A DNA stretch of 64,000 nucleotides, taken from positions 62,001-126,000 of the forward strand of contig NZ_JBGGTQ010000010.1 in NCBI RefSeq assembly GCF_041320705.1, given 5' to 3'. Of this stretch, positions 1 through 10,461 are shown piece by piece; within the stretch, counting starts at the first letter, position 1; each line of letters starts with the position of its first letter. The notes under the pieces are model-generated. The model was not told the DNA's origin, searched no databases, and saw nothing but the letters and a program-made list of their open reading frames with translations. The stretch comes from Kineococcus mangrovi (lineage in GTDB: Bacteria > Actinomycetota > Actinomycetes > Actinomycetales > Kineococcaceae). The translations under genes were made by a program, and so were the position numbers.

Positions 1-1095
1 GATGTCGGCCCGGCCGGACGCCACGGCGATGTCCGTCGCCGTCAGCGTCGACCCGCCGAAGACGAGTGCTTCGTCGACGAGGCGGAAACCCACCGACTCC
101 GGGCCGACTCGTACCTCGGCGCCCTGCCCGCGGACGAGGGACCCGCCCCCGATGCCGATGGACAGCACGTCCGGCATCCGGAAGTTCGTGCGGATGCCCG
201 CGACGCTGACCTCGGTCGTCGCCTCGCGCGGGAAACCCCGCTGCAGGACGCCGACGTCGGAGGTGGTGCCGCCGACGTCGACGACCGCGCAGGTGTGGAC
301 GCCGGACAGGACGGCCGCCCCGCGCATGGAGTTCGTGGGGCCGGAGGCGAACGTCGAGACCGGGTAGCGGCGGGCGTGCTCGACGTCCAGCAGGGTGCCG
401 TCGTTGGAGCTGAGGTAGATCGGGGCGTCGATCCCGGCGCCGGCGACGGAGGTGCGCAACCCGTCGACGATGCCCCCGGCCAGTTCCCGCAGGGCGGCGT
501 TGACGACGGTGGCGTTCTCCCGCTCCAGCAGGCCGATGCGGCCGATCTCGTGCGACAGCGAGATCGCGACGTGGGGCAGTTCGGCGGCCAGGACCTGCGC
601 GGCGCGCAGCTCGAACTCGGTGTTCACGGGCGAGAACACCGACGTGATGGCGACGGAGCGGACACCGTGGGCCGCCATGTCGGCGGCGTGCCGGCGCAGC
701 TCGTCCTCGTCGAGCTCGGAGATCGTCCGGCCGTCGAACTCGTGCCCGCCGTGGGCCAGGTAGGCGCGGCCGGAGACGGCCTGCACGAGCCGCTCGGGCC
801 AGTCGACCATCGGTGGCAGGGAGGCCGTGGCCGGCAACCCCAGCCGCAGAGCGGCGGTCGGGGCCAGCCGCCGGGCCTCGACGAGGGCGTTGACGAAGTG
901 CGTCGTGCCGATCATCACCGCCCGCACCCCGGCCGGGTCGAACGCCCGCCGGTGCTGCAGGCCGGACAGGGCCGCGACGATCCCGCCGGAGACGTCGGCG
1001 CTCGTGGAGCACTTGACGGCGGCCAGGACCGAGCCGTCGTCGTCGAGCAGGACCGCGTCCGTGTTGGTGCCGCCGACGTCGATGCCGATGCGCAT
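1..1095 (-). CDS. Hydantoinase/oxoprolinase family protein, subunit A type (partial)
   Basis: The first 365 codons of an ATP-dependent hydantoinase/oxoprolinase-type enzyme; the 3' end runs off the left edge. The N-terminus carries the actin-like nucleotide-binding motif DVGGTNTDAV (residues about 6-15) and GTTHFVNALVE (about 68-78), typical of the HyuA N-terminal domain, followed by the start of the HyuA core with a second DVGGTTSDVGVLQ motif. The ATG follows GAGAGGAA. Family members hydrolyse cyclic amides such as N-methylhydantoin or 5-oxoproline, usually with a B subunit, which would lie outside the window. It sits 33 bp downstream of an NCS1 permease on the same strand, so uptake and ring opening of a hydantoin- or pyrimidine-like compound is the likely job. 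The exact substrate cannot be read from the sequence. Confidence 0.88.
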   Translation of the reverse strand, partial: MRIGIDVGGTNTDAVLLDDDGSVLAAVKCSTSADVSGGIVAALSGLQHRRAFDPAGVRAVMIGTTHFVNALVEARRLAPTAALRLGLPATASLPPMVDWPERLVQAVSGRAYLAHGGHEFDGRTISELDEDELRRHAADMAAHGVRSVAITSVFSPVNTEFELRAAQVLAAELPHVAISLSHEIGRIGLLERENATVVNAALRELAGGIVDGLRTSVAGAGIDAPIYLSSNDGTLLDVEHARRYPVSTFASGPTNSMRGAAVLSGVHTCAVVDVGGTTSDVGVLQRGFPREATTEVSVAGIRTNFRMPDVLSIGIGGGSLVRGQGAEVRVGPESVGFRLVDEALVFGGSTLTATDIAVASGRADI

Positions 1096-1128
1096 GGGGG
1101 TTCCTCTCGGGTGCTGCGGGGTGTCCGG

Positions 1129-2475
1129 TCAGGCGGTCGCGGTGGCGGGTTCGGCGACCTCGCCGTCGGTGGTGCGGCTCGTCCCCACCTCGCGCAGCAG
1201 GCCCGTGCGGCCGGCGACGACGTACAGGACGAAGGAGATGACGAGGGAGTTCACCGACCCCAGCCCGACGTGGACGAAGTACCCGAACAGCGACGCCACG
1301 GCCCACACGACGATCGTCGCGGGCACCCACGTCGGGGAGGTCTCGGGGACGGCGTCACCGTCGGCGCGCGAGCTCTCCAGGACCCCGCGCCACTTCTTCA
1401 CGACGAAGTACTCCGCGACCATGATCCCCGCGATGGGCGGGAAGACGACACCGAGGACGATGAGGAACCCGGTGAGCTGGCCGAGGATCCCGGCCGCGGC
1501 GAGCAGGCTCCCGACGACGCCGATGACGGCGGTCGTGACGGCCCGGTTGACGCGGCGACCGGTGACGGTGCCGATGAAGTTCACGACCCCGAGGCCGGAG
1601 GAGTAGAGGTTCCAGTCGTTGATCTTCACGGTGCCCAGGAGGACGACGAGGACCGCCACCCAACCGACGGAGGAGGTCAGGATGGTGGTGATGTCCGGGG
1701 AGCCGATGGCGTGCGCGAGCAGGACACCGGACATCCCGATGACGTACTCGCCCAGCGTGAAGCCCACGACGGTCTGCTTGACGACGTCGGCGCTGGACTT
1801 GTTGAACCGGGTCATGTCCGGGGTGATGACGGCCCCGACGATGAACCCGCCGGCGACGAGGGTCGTCCCGGTGGCCAGGCTGATGGGTTCGCCCGGCGGC
1901 GGGGTGGACATGAGCGCACCGACGTCGTTCGTGGCCAGCTCGCTGACGATCGCCCAGCCGACGAGGACGAGGAACGCCGGCACGGTGACGTACGCCGTCC
2001 AGGCCATGGACCCGAACCCGAAGATGCAGATCGCCGTCACGACGAGGCCGAAGAGGATGGACCAGCCCCAGACGGGCAGGCCGCCGAGGGTGCTGGCCAG
2101 ACCCTGCGCCGAGACCGCGGACTGGATGCCGAACCAGCCGATGAGGCTGATGCCGATCGCGAGGCCGATGAGCGCCGACCCGCCGCGGCCGAACCCGAGC
2201 CAGCGCGCGACCATCGAGGTGGACATGCCCTCGCGGGAGCCGATGATGCCGACGAAGATCGCGACGACCTCGAGGATGACGGCCCCGAACGTGAACGCCC
2301 AGAACGCCGTCCAGAAGCTCATCCCGAACCCGAGCGTGGCGCCGAGGAGGAACTGGCTGAGGGCCGAGACCTGGCCGAACCGTTGGACCGCGACGGACCA
2401 CCAGCTGTAGCGCGCGCTCTGGGGGACGCGACCGAGCGCGTGGTCGTCGGCGGTGTGTCCTGCTGCACCTGACAC
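1129..2475 (-). CDS. NCS1 family nucleobase/hydantoin permease (CodB-like)
   Basis: A 448-residue integral membrane transporter of the nucleobase-cation-symport-1 family. Residues about 28-60 hold the family entry RYSWWSVAVQRFGQ and the first membrane segment, followed by GMSTSMVARWLGFGRGG and about 12 hydrophobic helices; KINDWNLYSSGL in the C-terminal half is also typical. The open frame extends upstream of 2475 but that part is basic, proline-rich and not family-like. The GTG at 2475 is preceded by GGGAG at a good spacing. The downstream hydantoinase gene suggests uptake of hydantoin, allantoin, cytosine or a related ring compound by proton or sodium symport. Which of these is not decidable here. 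Confidence 0.88.
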   Translation of the reverse strand: MSGAAGHTADDHALGRVPQSARYSWWSVAVQRFGQVSALSQFLLGATLGFGMSFWTAFWAFTFGAVILEVVAIFVGIIGSREGMSTSMVARWLGFGRGGSALIGLAIGISLIGWFGIQSAVSAQGLASTLGGLPVWGWSILFGLVVTAICIFGFGSMAWTAYVTVPAFLVLVGWAIVSELATNDVGALMSTPPPGEPISLATGTTLVAGGFIVGAVITPDMTRFNKSSADVVKQTVVGFTLGEYVIGMSGVLLAHAIGSPDITTILTSSVGWVAVLVVLLGTVKINDWNLYSSGLGVVNFIGTVTGRRVNRAVTTAVIGVVGSLLAAAGILGQLTGFLIVLGVVFPPIAGIMVAEYFVVKKWRGVLESSRADGDAVPETSPTWVPATIVVWAVASLFGYFVHVGLGSVNSLVISFVLYVVAGRTGLLREVGTSRTTDGEVAEPATATA

Positions 2476-2668
2476 GGGGGCTCCCGGGGTCCGGAGGGTC
2501 GTGGAGGGGTTCGTGAGGACGCTAGGGGTGGTGCCGTGGACGGTCACGGGGCGGATCGCCCGGGGGTCGACCCTCCGCTGTGCGGGTCGCACGGTCACGC
2601 GGCGGGCGTGGCGAGGTCGGCGGACGGCGCCCACGTGCAGCGCGCGGGCGGGGGCGAGAGCATGGGGC

Positions 2669-3505
2669 GTGAGCAGCGACGCGCCCCTCGACCGGCTCGA
2701 CGGCACCCGCACCGGCCACGGCCCGTCCGACACCGTCCGCCAGGGTGTCGTCGTGGCCAGCGCCGTCCTCGGCATCGTCGGAGCGGCCGCCGGTTCCGGC
2801 GCCTTCGGCGGCACCCCCGTCGCCTCGGCCGCCGGGGGCGCGCTGAGCGCGGACGCCACGTTCGTGGCCCCCGCCGGTCCGGCGTTCGCGATCTGGTCGG
2901 TCGTCTACACGGGCCTGGCCGGGCTGGCGGTCTGGCAGGCCTTGCCGGCCCGGCGCGAGGACCCGCGCCAGCGGGCCACGGGTTGGTGGACGGCGGCGTC
3001 GCTGGTCCTCAACGCCGTCTGGATCGGCACCGTGCAGCTGGGGTCGGTGTGGTCGTCCGTCGTCGTCATCGCGGTGCTGCTGCTCGTGCTCGTCAAGACG
3101 TTCGGTGCGCTGCTGGCCGACCGGCCCCGCACCCGCGTCGAGGGCGTCCTCGTCGACGGGACGATCGGCCTGTACCTGGGGTGGGTGTCGATCGCGACGG
3201 TCGCCAACGCGGCCGCCGCCCTGCGCAGCAGCGGTCTGACCGGCGGGGAGACCGGCTGGGCCGTCGCCGTCCTCGGGGTCGCCGCCGGGGTCGGGGTGTT
3301 CACCGCCGTCCGCAGCCGCGGCCGCCTCGCCTTCGGTGCGGGCCTGGCCTGGGGCCTGGGCTGGGTGGCCGCGGCTCGCGGCGGGGCCGAGCAGAACACC
3401 TCGACGACCGTCGCCGTGAGCGCGGGGGTGGCCGCCGCGGTGGTCGCGGGGACCACCGTGGCGGCGCGCCTGCTCAGCCGCGGACGACGGCGGCGACGCG
3501 GCTGA
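2669..3505 (+). CDS. TspO/MBR-related membrane protein
   Basis: A 278-residue protein with about seven or eight hydrophobic segments. The central part resembles the TspO/MBR (tryptophan-rich sensory protein) family: [19 protein letters not shown] matches the helix-1 region, [17 protein letters not shown] the helix-2 region and [17 protein letters not shown] the helix-4 region. It is longer than classical TspO (about 160 residues) because of extra C-terminal helices. TspO proteins bind porphyrins or other hydrophobic ligands; no ligand can be inferred. GTG at 2669 was chosen because the upstream frame is arginine-rich and overlaps the divergent permease gene. The 3' end overlaps proS tail-to-tail by 32 bp. 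Confidence 0.72.
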   Translation: MSSDAPLDRLDGTRTGHGPSDTVRQGVVVASAVLGIVGAAAGSGAFGGTPVASAAGGALSADATFVAPAGPAFAIWSVVYTGLAGLAVWQALPARREDPRQRATGWWTAASLVLNAVWIGTVQLGSVWSSVVVIAVLLLVLVKTFGALLADRPRTRVEGVLVDGTIGLYLGWVSIATVANAAAALRSSGLTGGETGWAVAVLGVAAGVGVFTAVRSRGRLAFGAGLAWGLGWVAAARGGAEQNTSTTVAVSAGVAAAVVAGTTVAARLLSRGRRRRRG

Positions 3506-5234
3506 CCGCGTCGGCGACGGGCACCTGCTCGGACTCGCCGCTGCGGCGGTCCTTCAGCTCGACCGTGCCCTCGGCCAGGCCCTTGCCGACGACGAGGATC
3601 GTCGGCACCCCGATGAGCTCGGCGTCCTTGAACTTCACCCCGGGCGAGACCTTGGGGCGGTCGTCGTAGAGGACCTCGATCCCCTGCGCGTCGAGCTCGG
3701 ACGCGATCCGCTCGGCCGTCTCGAAGACCGCCGCGTCCTTGCCCGTGGCGACGACGTGCACGTCGGCGGGGGCGAGCGCGCGGGGCCAGACGAGGCCCTT
3801 GTCGTCGTGGTTGCCCTCGGCGACGCACGCCATGGCGCGCGTGACGCCGATGCCGTAGGAACCCATCGTCACCACGACCTGCTTGCCGAACTCGTCGAGC
3901 ACCTTGAGGTCCAGGGCCTGCGCGAAGCGGCGGCCGAGGGCGAAGATGTGCGCGATCTCGATGCCGCGCGCCAGCTCCAGCGGACCGGACCCGTCGGGGG
4001 CCTCGTCACCGGCCTTGACCTCGGCGGCCTCGACGAGGCCGTCGGGGGTGAAGTCGCGGCCGGCGACGAGGTCGTAGACGTGCTGGCCGGGGGCGTCGGC
4101 GCCGGTGACCCACGCCGTGCCGCCCGCGACGCGCGGGTCGACGAGGTAGCGGATGCCCGAGGCGTTCTCCGAGCCCAGCACACCGGGCCCGATGTAGCCC
4201 TTGACGAGCGAGGGGTGCCCGGCGAACTCCGCGGCCTCGAACGGCTGGACCTCGGCGGGCGAGACCGCGGCCTCGAGGCGCTTGAGGTCGACCTCGCGGT
4301 CGCCGGGCACGCCGACGGCGAGCGGCTCGCGCGTCCCGTCGGGGTGCTTGAGGACGACGATGACGTTCTTCAGCGTGTCCGCGGCCGTCCAGGGCCGGTC
4401 GGCGCGGGGGTGCTTCTCGTTGCTGACCGCGACGAGCGTCTCGATGGTCGGGGTGTCGGGGGTGTCCTCCACGTGAGCGGCGGGCAGCCCGTCGAACGGG
4501 ACGGCCGCGGGCGCGAGCGTCGTGACGGCCTCCACGTTCGCGGCGTACCCGCCGGGCGAGCGGACGAAGGTGTCCTCCCCGATCGCGGTGGGGTGCAGGA
4601 ACTCCTCGCTGCGCGAGCCGCCCATGGCCCCCGACACCGCCGAGACGACGACGAAGTCCAGGCCGAGACGGCGGAAGATCTTGACGTACGCCTCGCGGTG
4701 CAGGTCGTAGGACTTCTCCAGGCCCGCGTCGTCGACGTCGAAGCTGTAGGAGTCCTTCATCGTGAACTCGCGCCCGCGCAGGATGCCCGCCCGCGGACGC
4801 GCCTCGTCGCGGTACTTCGTCTGGATCTGGTAGATCGACAGCGGCAGGTCCTTGTACGAGGAGTACAGGTCCTTGACCAGCAGCGTGAACATCTCCTCGT
4901 GCGTGGGGGCGAGGAGGTAGTCGGCGCCCTTGCGGTCCGTGAGCTTGAATATGCCGTCGCCGTAGTCGCTCCAGCGGTTCGTCGCCTCGTACGGCTCGCG
5001 GGGCAGCAGCGCCGGGAAGTGGACCTCCTGCGCACCGGCCGCGTCCATCTCCTCGCGGACGATCCCCTCGACCTTGCGCAGCACCTTCAGCCCCAGCGGC
5101 AGCCAGGTGTAGATCCCGGGGGCGGCGCGGCGGACGTACCCGGCCCGCACGAGGAGCTTGTGGCTGGCGACCTCGGCCTCGACCGGGTCCTCCCGCAGGG
5201 TCCGCAGGAACAGCGTCGACATCCGCATCAGCAC
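3474..5234 (-). CDS. proS: Prolyl-tRNA synthetase (bacterial type with editing domain)
   Basis: Charges tRNA-Pro with proline in the cytoplasm. The 586-residue product has the class II motifs in order: [22 protein letters not shown] region (motif 1), [20 protein letters not shown] (motif 2) and [12 protein letters not shown] (motif 3), with an inserted cis-editing (INS) domain between motifs 2 and 3 containing [14 protein letters not shown]. The C-terminus is the anticodon-binding domain. Length is normal. GTG at 5234 is preferred over ATG 5228 because TAGCCT lies 7 nt upstream of it, giving a leaderless transcript; the two starts differ by two codons. In mycobacteria proS lies in the same dxr-rip-ispG-GNAT neighbourhood. 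Confidence 0.96.
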   Translation of the reverse strand: MLMRMSTLFLRTLREDPVEAEVASHKLLVRAGYVRRAAPGIYTWLPLGLKVLRKVEGIVREEMDAAGAQEVHFPALLPREPYEATNRWSDYGDGIFKLTDRKGADYLLAPTHEEMFTLLVKDLYSSYKDLPLSIYQIQTKYRDEARPRAGILRGREFTMKDSYSFDVDDAGLEKSYDLHREAYVKIFRRLGLDFVVVSAVSGAMGGSRSEEFLHPTAIGEDTFVRSPGGYAANVEAVTTLAPAAVPFDGLPAAHVEDTPDTPTIETLVAVSNEKHPRADRPWTAADTLKNVIVVLKHPDGTREPLAVGVPGDREVDLKRLEAAVSPAEVQPFEAAEFAGHPSLVKGYIGPGVLGSENASGIRYLVDPRVAGGTAWVTGADAPGQHVYDLVAGRDFTPDGLVEAAEVKAGDEAPDGSGPLELARGIEIAHIFALGRRFAQALDLKVLDEFGKQVVVTMGSYGIGVTRAMACVAEGNHDDKGLVWPRALAPADVHVVATGKDAAVFETAERIASELDAQGIEVLYDDRPKVSPGVKFKDAELIGVPTILVVGKGLAEGTVELKDRRSGESEQVPVADAVSRVAAVVRG

Positions 5235-5241
5235 GCCCGAC

Positions 5242-5247
5242 AGGCTA
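5242..5247 (-). promoter_or_regulatory. Candidate -10 of a leaderless proS transcript
   Basis: Minus-strand TAGCCT ends 7 nt before the GTG at 5234, placing the transcription start at or next to the start codon. No clear Shine-Dalgarno precedes either possible proS start. Inference from spacing only. Confidence 0.5.
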
Positions 5248-5509
5248 CCGGCGCGACCCGGCCGCCCTCGCCGCACTTCCCGGCCCGCCCCTCCACCGCG
5301 ACGGCAGGCGCCGAGGTCCCTGCAGGTCCCGCCGATCTGGACTGCCTGCTCCTCCACGGTCCTCCGGACCACGCTCGCCCCGTCGTCCTCGAGCAGGTCA
5401 CGGGCGGGACGGGAGAGGCGGGTCGCCGGGTCCAGGCGGCGGTTCTGCCGGCCCTGGACGGACGGATCGAGCACACCGACGGTTCCAGCGATGGGCGTCG
5501 GGTCCACAC

Positions 5510-5531
5510 TTGCGCCGCACCGGCGGCGCAA
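5510..5531 (-). terminator. Hairpin downstream of the GNAT gene
   Basis: Perfect 9-bp arms (TTGCGCCGC / GCGGCGCAA) with a 4-nt loop, about 55 nt past the GNAT stop codon. No U-tract, as is usual in very high-GC genomes. Likely terminates GNAT-side transcription before proS. Confidence 0.45.
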
Positions 5532-5586
5532 CCGGGCGATCCACGGCGTCACCGGACCCGCTGGAGGCTCGTGAGGACCGCGTTCC

Positions 5587-6474
5587 TCAGAACAGGACGG
5601 TCGCGAACGACCCGACCTCGCGGAACCCGACGCGGCGGTAGGCGGCGAGGGCGCGGGCGTTGTAGTCGTTGACGTACAGGGAGACCTGCTGCACCCCGTC
5701 GGCGCGGGCGGCCTCGACGACGGCGGCCATCGCCGGTTCGGACAGCCCCTCGCCGCGGCGGTGCGGCGGCACCCACACGCCCTGCACCTGCACGACCTTC
5801 GGGGAGACGGCGCCGAGCTCGGCCTTGAAGACGACCTCGGGACCGGACCGCCCGGCGTCGATGCGCACGAACGAGCGCCCCGTGGAGACGAGCTCGGCGA
5901 TGCGCGCGCGGTATGCGCCACCGCCGTCGGGCGGGGCGGGCGCGTAGCCGATCTCCTCGGTGAACATCGCGACGCAGGCGGGGACGACGAGGTCGAGCTC
6001 GCGCAGCGTCGCACGTCGCACCGACGGGTCCGGGCGCACGGACGGCGCGGTGTCGCACACCATGAGCGGCTGGTGGGCCCGCACGTCGCGCGCGCCGCGC
6101 CAGTACGGCTCGAGCCGGCGCCACAGCGCGAGCACCTGCTCGGCCGGGCCGACGAGGGAGGAGCAGCGGCGCCCCTCGGCGCGGGCCGTGGCGGCGAAGG
6201 CGTCCAGGGCCGCGGGCGTCGCCTCGACGGGGACGAGGTTCGCCCCGGCCCAGCACGCCGAGACGAGGACGCCGTCCTCGAACCAGCCCCACACCTGACC
6301 GCCGAGGTCGGTGCCGGGCCGGGCGAGCAGACCGAGGAGGCGGGCGGAGACGAAGAGGTTCGCGACGGGGTCGCGCTCGCACAACCGCAGCAGGGCGGGC
6401 GCGTCGGCACCGCCCAGCACCCGCAGGGTCCCGGAGGCGGCCGAGCCGCGCGCGGCCGAGTTCGTCAGCACCAC
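5587..6474 (-). CDS. GNAT family N-acetyltransferase (DUF4081 + GNAT)
   Basis: A 295-residue two-domain protein: an N-terminal DUF4081-like half (about 20-140) and a C-terminal GNAT fold (about 150-290). The GNAT acetyl-CoA loop region is [17 protein letters not shown], followed by [20 protein letters not shown]. Its place directly downstream of ispG matches the acetyltransferase following gcpE in mycobacteria. The substrate is unknown. The GTG start at 6474 is preceded by CAGGAT at 6 nt rather than by a Shine-Dalgarno, suggesting its own leaderless promoter. Confidence 0.9.
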   Translation of the reverse strand: MVLTNSAARGSAASGTLRVLGGADAPALLRLCERDPVANLFVSARLLGLLARPGTDLGGQVWGWFEDGVLVSACWAGANLVPVEATPAALDAFAATARAEGRRCSSLVGPAEQVLALWRRLEPYWRGARDVRAHQPLMVCDTAPSVRPDPSVRRATLRELDLVVPACVAMFTEEIGYAPAPPDGGGAYRARIAELVSTGRSFVRIDAGRSGPEVVFKAELGAVSPKVVQVQGVWVPPHRRGEGLSEPAMAAVVEAARADGVQQVSLYVNDYNARALAAYRRVGFREVGSFATVLF

Positions 6475-6532
6475 TCCCGCATCCTGCCCGCTGCCGGGCG
6501 CCCGGTCGAGGTGGACACCCCGTCAGGTCCGT

Positions 6533-7690
6533 TCAGCCGACCGTGACGGTCGGGGCTGTCGTGGAGCCGTCGACGGGCTCGCCCATCTCGGCGGCGAGGC
6601 GGTTGGCCTCCTCGATGAGCGTCTCGACGATCGCGTGCTCGGGCACGGTCTTGATGACCTCGCCCTTGACGAAGATCTGGCCCTTGCCGTTGCCGCTGGC
6701 CACGCCGAGGTCGGCCTCACGGGCCTCCCCCGGGCCGTTGACGACGCAGCCCATGACGGCCACGCGCAGCGGGACGGTCAGCCCCTCCAGGCCCTCGGTG
6801 ACGGCGTCGGCCAGGGAGTAGACGTCGACCTGGGCCCGTCCGCAGGACGGGCAGGACACGATCTCGAGCTTGCGCGGGCGCAGGTTCAGCGACTGCAGGA
6901 TCTGGATGCCGACCTTGACCTCCTCGGCCGGCGGCGCGGACAGGGACACGCGGATGGTGTCCCCGATGCCCCTGCTCAGCAGCGCCCCGAACGCGGTCGC
7001 CGACTTGATCGTCCCCTGGAACGCCGGACCGGCCTCGGTGACGCCGAGGTGCAGCGGCCAGTCGCCGCGCTCGGCCAGCAGCTCGTAGGCGCGGACCATG
7101 ACCACGGGGTCGTTGTGCTTGACCGAGATCTTGAAGTCGTGGAAGTCGTGCTCCTCGAACAGCGAGGCCTCCCAGACCGCGGACTCCACGAGCGCCTCCG
7201 GCGTGGCCTTGCCGTGCTTCTCCAGCAGGCGCGGGTCGAGGGAGCCGGCGTTGACGCCGATGCGGATCGAGACGCCCGCGTCCTTGGCCGCCTGGGCGAT
7301 GTCCTTGACCTGGTCGTCGAACTTGCGGATGTTGCCGGGGTTCACGCGCACCGCGCCGCACCCGGCCTCGATGGCCGCGAAGACGTACTTCGGCTGGAAG
7401 TGGATGTCGGCGATGACCGGGATCTGCGACTTCTTCGCGATGATCGGCAGCGCCTCGGCGTCGTCGTTCGTCGGGCAGGCCACGCGGACGATGTCGCAGC
7501 CGGAGGCGGTCAGCTCGGCGATCTGCTGCAGGGTGGCGTTGATGTTCGTCGTCGGCGTGGTGGTCATCGACTGCACCGACACCGGCGAGTCGCTGCCGAC
7601 GCCCACCTTGCCGACCTGGATCTGCCGGGTCTTGCGCCGGGGGGCCAGGACGGGCGGGGGGAGGGCGGGGAGACCGAGGCTGACGCTCAC
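6533..7690 (-). CDS. ispG: 4-hydroxy-3-methylbut-2-enyl-diphosphate synthase (IspG/GcpE)
   Basis: Catalyses the penultimate MEP-pathway step, converting MEcPP to HMBPP with a 4Fe-4S cluster. The 385-residue protein is very close to actinobacterial Gcp[20 protein letters not shown] near the N-terminus, [24 protein letters not shown], and cluster-ligand cysteines in [13 protein letters not shown] and [15 protein letters not shown] at 7690 gives an N-terminus ([19 protein letters not shown]) that aligns with mycobacterial GcpE; the upstream in-frame ATG would add 18 unsupported residues. GATACT 7 nt upstream suggests a leaderless transcript. It lies 75 bp after rip and two genes from dxr, so two MEP genes are clustered. 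Confidence 0.97.
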   Translation of the reverse strand: MSVSLGLPALPPPVLAPRRKTRQIQVGKVGVGSDSPVSVQSMTTTPTTNINATLQQIAELTASGCDIVRVACPTNDDAEALPIIAKKSQIPVIADIHFQPKYVFAAIEAGCGAVRVNPGNIRKFDDQVKDIAQAAKDAGVSIRIGVNAGSLDPRLLEKHGKATPEALVESAVWEASLFEEHDFHDFKISVKHNDPVVMVRAYELLAERGDWPLHLGVTEAGPAFQGTIKSATAFGALLSRGIGDTIRVSLSAPPAEEVKVGIQILQSLNLRPRKLEIVSCPSCGRAQVDVYSLADAVTEGLEGLTVPLRVAVMGCVVNGPGEAREADLGVASGNGKGQIFVKGEVIKTVPEHAIVETLIEEANRLAAEMGEPVDGSTTAPTVTVG

Positions 7691-7697
7691 GCACAGC

Positions 7698-7703
7698 AGT
7701 ATC
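7698..7703 (-). promoter_or_regulatory. Candidate -10 of a leaderless ispG transcript
   Basis: Minus-strand GATACT, 7 nt before the GTG at 7690, in the short rip-ispG gap. No Shine-Dalgarno is present. Would let ispG be transcribed apart from dxr-rip. Confidence 0.42.
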
Positions 7704-7765
7704 AACCCCGGCTCCGACACGGACGAAGCCAGCCCGTCCGCCACCCGTGGAGCCTCACCGGACCC

Positions 7766-9088
7766 TCACTGGTTCAGCGTCACCGGCCGCACGATGTCGG
7801 CGTACAGCAGCAGCACGCTCATCCCCACGAGCAGGATCGAGACCCCGTAGGCGACGGGCATGGCCTTGGCCACGTCCACCGGCCCGGGGTCGGGGCGCCG
7901 CCGCAGCCGGTAGACCCCCTTCTTGACGACCTCCCACAGCGCCCCGGCGATGTGGCCCCCGTCGAACGGGAGCAGCGGGATGAGGTTGAAGACGAACAGG
8001 GCGACGTTGAGGCCGGCCAGCAGCGAGACGAGGCGGGAGGTGCGCTCGGCGAGCTCGTCGCCGGGGATGACCGCGGGCAGCGCGTTGATCTCCCCCGCCA
8101 GCCGCCCGATGCCCACGACGCCGATCGGCCCGTTCGGGTCGCGGGGAGCGGTGCCGAACGCCGCCTGGGCCACGTCGTAGAGCCGCTGCGGCAACCGGAC
8201 GACGATGCCCGCGACGCTCTCGATCTGCTGACCGACGACGCCGGGGACCTCCTCGAGGCCGATGCGCACGACCGCGGTGGACGGGGAGACCCCGAGGAAG
8301 CCGACCTCCTCGGTGCCTCCCGTGGGGCGGCCGGCGTCGTCGACGGCCTCGCGGCGGGTCGAGACGGGGGTGACCGTGAGCGGCACCCGCTGCCCGTCGC
8401 GCACGACGACGAGGTCGACGGGCTGCCCGCCGTGGTCGCGGATGGCCGCCGTGAGCTGGTTCCAGCCCTGGACCGGCCGGCCGTCGAACTCCACGACCTC
8501 GTCCCCCGGCCGCAGCCCGGCGGCCGCGCCCGGTGCGACCGGGTCGCCCGGCGCGCACGTCGTGGCCGTGCTGCCGGCGGGCAGGACGCACTGCGAGACG
8601 GCCGACAGCCGCGGGACGGGACCGGGCTGACCGATCGCGCTGGCGGCGATCGCCGTCAGCACGAGCGCGAGGACGAGGTTGACGAACGGGCCGCCGAACA
8701 TCACGACGACGCGCTGCCAGACGGGTTTGCGGCAGAAGGTGCGGTGCTCCTCCCCCGGCCCGACCTCGACGAAGCTGGCCTGCCGGGCCTCCTCGGCCAT
8801 GAGCGCCCACCGCCCGGTGGACGACGCCCTGAGCCGGCCGTCCGGTCCGGGCGGGAACATCCCGATCATCCGGATGTAGCCCCCCAGGGGGATGGCCTTG
8901 ACGCCGTACTCGGTCTCCCCGCGCCGGCGGGAGAACAGGGTCGGGCCGAAGCCGACCATGTACTGCGTGACCTTGATGCCGAAGGTCTTGGCGGGCAGCA
9001 GGTGCCCGACCTCGTGCAGGGCGATGGACAGGGCCACCCCGACGACCGCCACGAGGACGCCGGCGACCCAGAGCAGGACCTCGCTCAC
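7766..9088 (-). CDS. rip: Site-2 intramembrane metalloprotease (Rip/RseP, M50)
   Basis: A 440-residue zinc metalloprotease that cuts membrane-spanning substrates such as anti-sigma factors. The HEVGH zinc motif lies at residues 25-29 in the first membrane segment, [13 protein letters not shown] and [12 protein letters not shown] follow, a PDZ domain spans roughly 190-245 ([19 protein letters not shown]), and the second metal motif [13 protein letters not shown] is near 370. The GTG start overlaps the dxr stop by 4 nt (GTGA), so it is translationally coupled to dxr. The dxr-rip-ispG order is conserved in mycobacteria. Local substrates cannot be inferred. Confidence 0.95.
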   Translation of the reverse strand: MSEVLLWVAGVLVAVVGVALSIALHEVGHLLPAKTFGIKVTQYMVGFGPTLFSRRRGETEYGVKAIPLGGYIRMIGMFPPGPDGRLRASSTGRWALMAEEARQASFVEVGPGEEHRTFCRKPVWQRVVVMFGGPFVNLVLALVLTAIAASAIGQPGPVPRLSAVSQCVLPAGSTATTCAPGDPVAPGAAAGLRPGDEVVEFDGRPVQGWNQLTAAIRDHGGQPVDLVVVRDGQRVPLTVTPVSTRREAVDDAGRPTGGTEEVGFLGVSPSTAVVRIGLEEVPGVVGQQIESVAGIVVRLPQRLYDVAQAAFGTAPRDPNGPIGVVGIGRLAGEINALPAVIPGDELAERTSRLVSLLAGLNVALFVFNLIPLLPFDGGHIAGALWEVVKKGVYRLRRRPDPGPVDVAKAMPVAYGVSILLVGMSVLLLYADIVRPVTLNQ

Positions 9089-10341
9089 CGGACCGCCCCG
9101 GTCGTGCCCGTGAGCTCGCGGGCCCGGGTGCGGGCCCAGTCCTCGGCGGCCAGGACGTCCTCGACGTCACGCGGCTCACCGGCCGGGTCGTGCTCGGCGA
9201 CGACGCGGGCGAGCGTGTCGACGATGCCGAGGAACGGCAGCGCCCCGGCGTGGAAGGCGGCGACGCACTCCTCGTTCGCCGCGTTGAACACGGCCGGGAC
9301 CGTCGAGCCGCGCCGGCCCGCCTCGCGGGCCAGGTCCAGGGCGGGGAAGGCGCGGGCGTCGACGGCTTCGAAGGTCCAGCTCGCCGCCCGGGTCCAGTCG
9401 ACGGCCGCCGCGGCCCCGGCCACGCGGTCGGGCCAGGACAGCCCGAGCGCGATAGGCAGGCGCATGTCCGGCGGCGAGCACTGGGCCAGCGTGGACCCGT
9501 CGGTGAACTCGACCATCGAGTGCACGACCGACTGCGGGTGGACGACGACGTCGATGCGGTCGTAGCCGAGGCCGAACAGCAGGGAGGCCTCGATGACCTC
9601 CAGCCCCTTGTTGACGAGCGTGGCGGAGTTCGTCGTCACGACCGGTCCCATCGACCAGGTCGGGTGGGCCAGGGCCTGCTCGGGGGTGACGTCGGCGAGC
9701 TCGGCGCGCGTGCGACCGCGGAACGGCCCCCCGCTGGCGGTCAGGACGAGCCGGGCGACCTCGTCGGCGGCGCCCCCGCGGAGGCACTGCGCCAGGGCGG
9801 AGTGCTCGGAGTCGACGGGGACGACCTGGCCGGGGGCCGCCGCGCGCGTCACCAGGGGGCCACCGGCGACGAGGGACTCCTTGTTGGCCAGGGCCAGGGT
9901 GCGGCCCGTGGCGAGGGCGGCCAGCGTCGGCCGCAGCCCCACCGAACCCGTCATGCCGTTGAGGACGACGTCGCAGGGGTGCGCCGCGACCTCCGTGGCG
10001 GCCTCGGGCCCGGCGACGACCCGGGGCAGCGCCCGCCCGCCCGCCTGCGCGCGCAGCGCCTCCTCGAGCGGGCCGCGGGCCTCCTCGCGGGCGACGCCGA
10101 CGAGCGCGACGGCGTGGTCGAGGGCCTGCCGCGCCAGGGCGCCGACGTCGGCGCCACCGGCGGCCAGGGCCACGACGCGGAAGGTGGGGCCGGTCCCGCC
10201 GGCCCGGTCCGCCGCGCGCACGACGTCCAGCGCCTGGGTGCCGATCGAGCCCGTGCTCCCGAGCAGGACCACCTCGCGGACACCCCCGCCGGTGCGCTCG
10301 GTCGGGTCGGCGGCGTGACGGGGAGGACGGTGGGGGCTCAC
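9085..10341 (-). CDS. dxr: 1-deoxy-D-xylulose 5-phosphate reductoisomerase
   Basis: Second enzyme of the MEP pathway, making MEP from DXP with NADPH. The 418-residue product shows the NADPH-binding [18 protein letters not shown], then [12 protein letters not shown], the substrate/metal segment [14 protein letters not shown], and [13 protein letters not shown]. Length is slightly above the usual 390-410. The GTG at 10341 has CATGAT 6 nt upstream and no Shine-Dalgarno. The open frame continues far upstream through non-homologous sequence antisense to the protease gene, which was excluded. First gene of the dxr-rip pair. Confidence 0.96.
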   Translation of the reverse strand: MSPHRPPRHAADPTERTGGGVREVVLLGSTGSIGTQALDVVRAADRAGGTGPTFRVVALAAGGADVGALARQALDHAVALVGVAREEARGPLEEALRAQAGGRALPRVVAGPEAATEVAAHPCDVVLNGMTGSVGLRPTLAALATGRTLALANKESLVAGGPLVTRAAAPGQVVPVDSEHSALAQCLRGGAADEVARLVLTASGGPFRGRTRAELADVTPEQALAHPTWSMGPVVTTNSATLVNKGLEVIEASLLFGLGYDRIDVVVHPQSVVHSMVEFTDGSTLAQCSPPDMRLPIALGLSWPDRVAGAAAAVDWTRAASWTFEAVDARAFPALDLAREAGRRGSTVPAVFNAANEECVAAFHAGALPFLGIVDTLARVVAEHDPAGEPRDVEDVLAAEDWARTRARELTGTTGAVR

Positions 10342-10347
10342 GACCCC

Positions 10348-10353
10348 ATCATG
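10348..10353 (-). promoter_or_regulatory. Candidate -10 of a leaderless dxr transcript
   Basis: Minus-strand CATGAT, 6 nt from the GTG at 10341, in the divergent dxr/protease region. The same hexamer precedes rpsP and the DUF2469 gene in this window. Confidence 0.48.
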
Positions 10354-10397
10354 GCCTGCACCCGCGGCCCGCCACGTGCCGTGACGGGACGGTTGCA

Positions 10398-10407
10398 GCA
10401 GATCTGC
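10398..10407. promoter_or_regulatory. 10-bp palindrome between dxr and the secreted protease gene
   Basis: GCAGATCTGC is a perfect palindrome in the 120-bp divergent region, about 55 nt upstream of the protease ATG and close to the dxr -10. It could be a repressor operator; a chance palindrome is also possible. Confidence 0.25.
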
Positions 10408-10461
10408 ACGGGATCGGCAAGGATGACCCCGGTAGCACGACCACTCGGGAGGGACCCCGTC

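Larger units (their letters stand above)
5235..5586. other. Intergenic region between proS and the GNAT gene
   Basis: About 350 bp with no convincing gene on either strand. Short open frames here have unbiased or arginine-rich composition and no family resemblance. It contains the proS -10 near 5242 and a hairpin at 5510-5531. No T-box-like leader is recognisable. Confidence 0.5.

Noticed and set aside
5228-5574. Short frames on both strands in the proS-GNAT gap
   Set aside because: Arg/Ser-rich composition, no homology-like features, no convincing RBS; they overlap the proS promoter and a hairpin.
5229-5586. Possible T-box leader upstream of proS
   Set aside because: No T-box sequence or specifier loop is recognisable, and the -10 adjacent to the start codon argues for a leaderless transcript.
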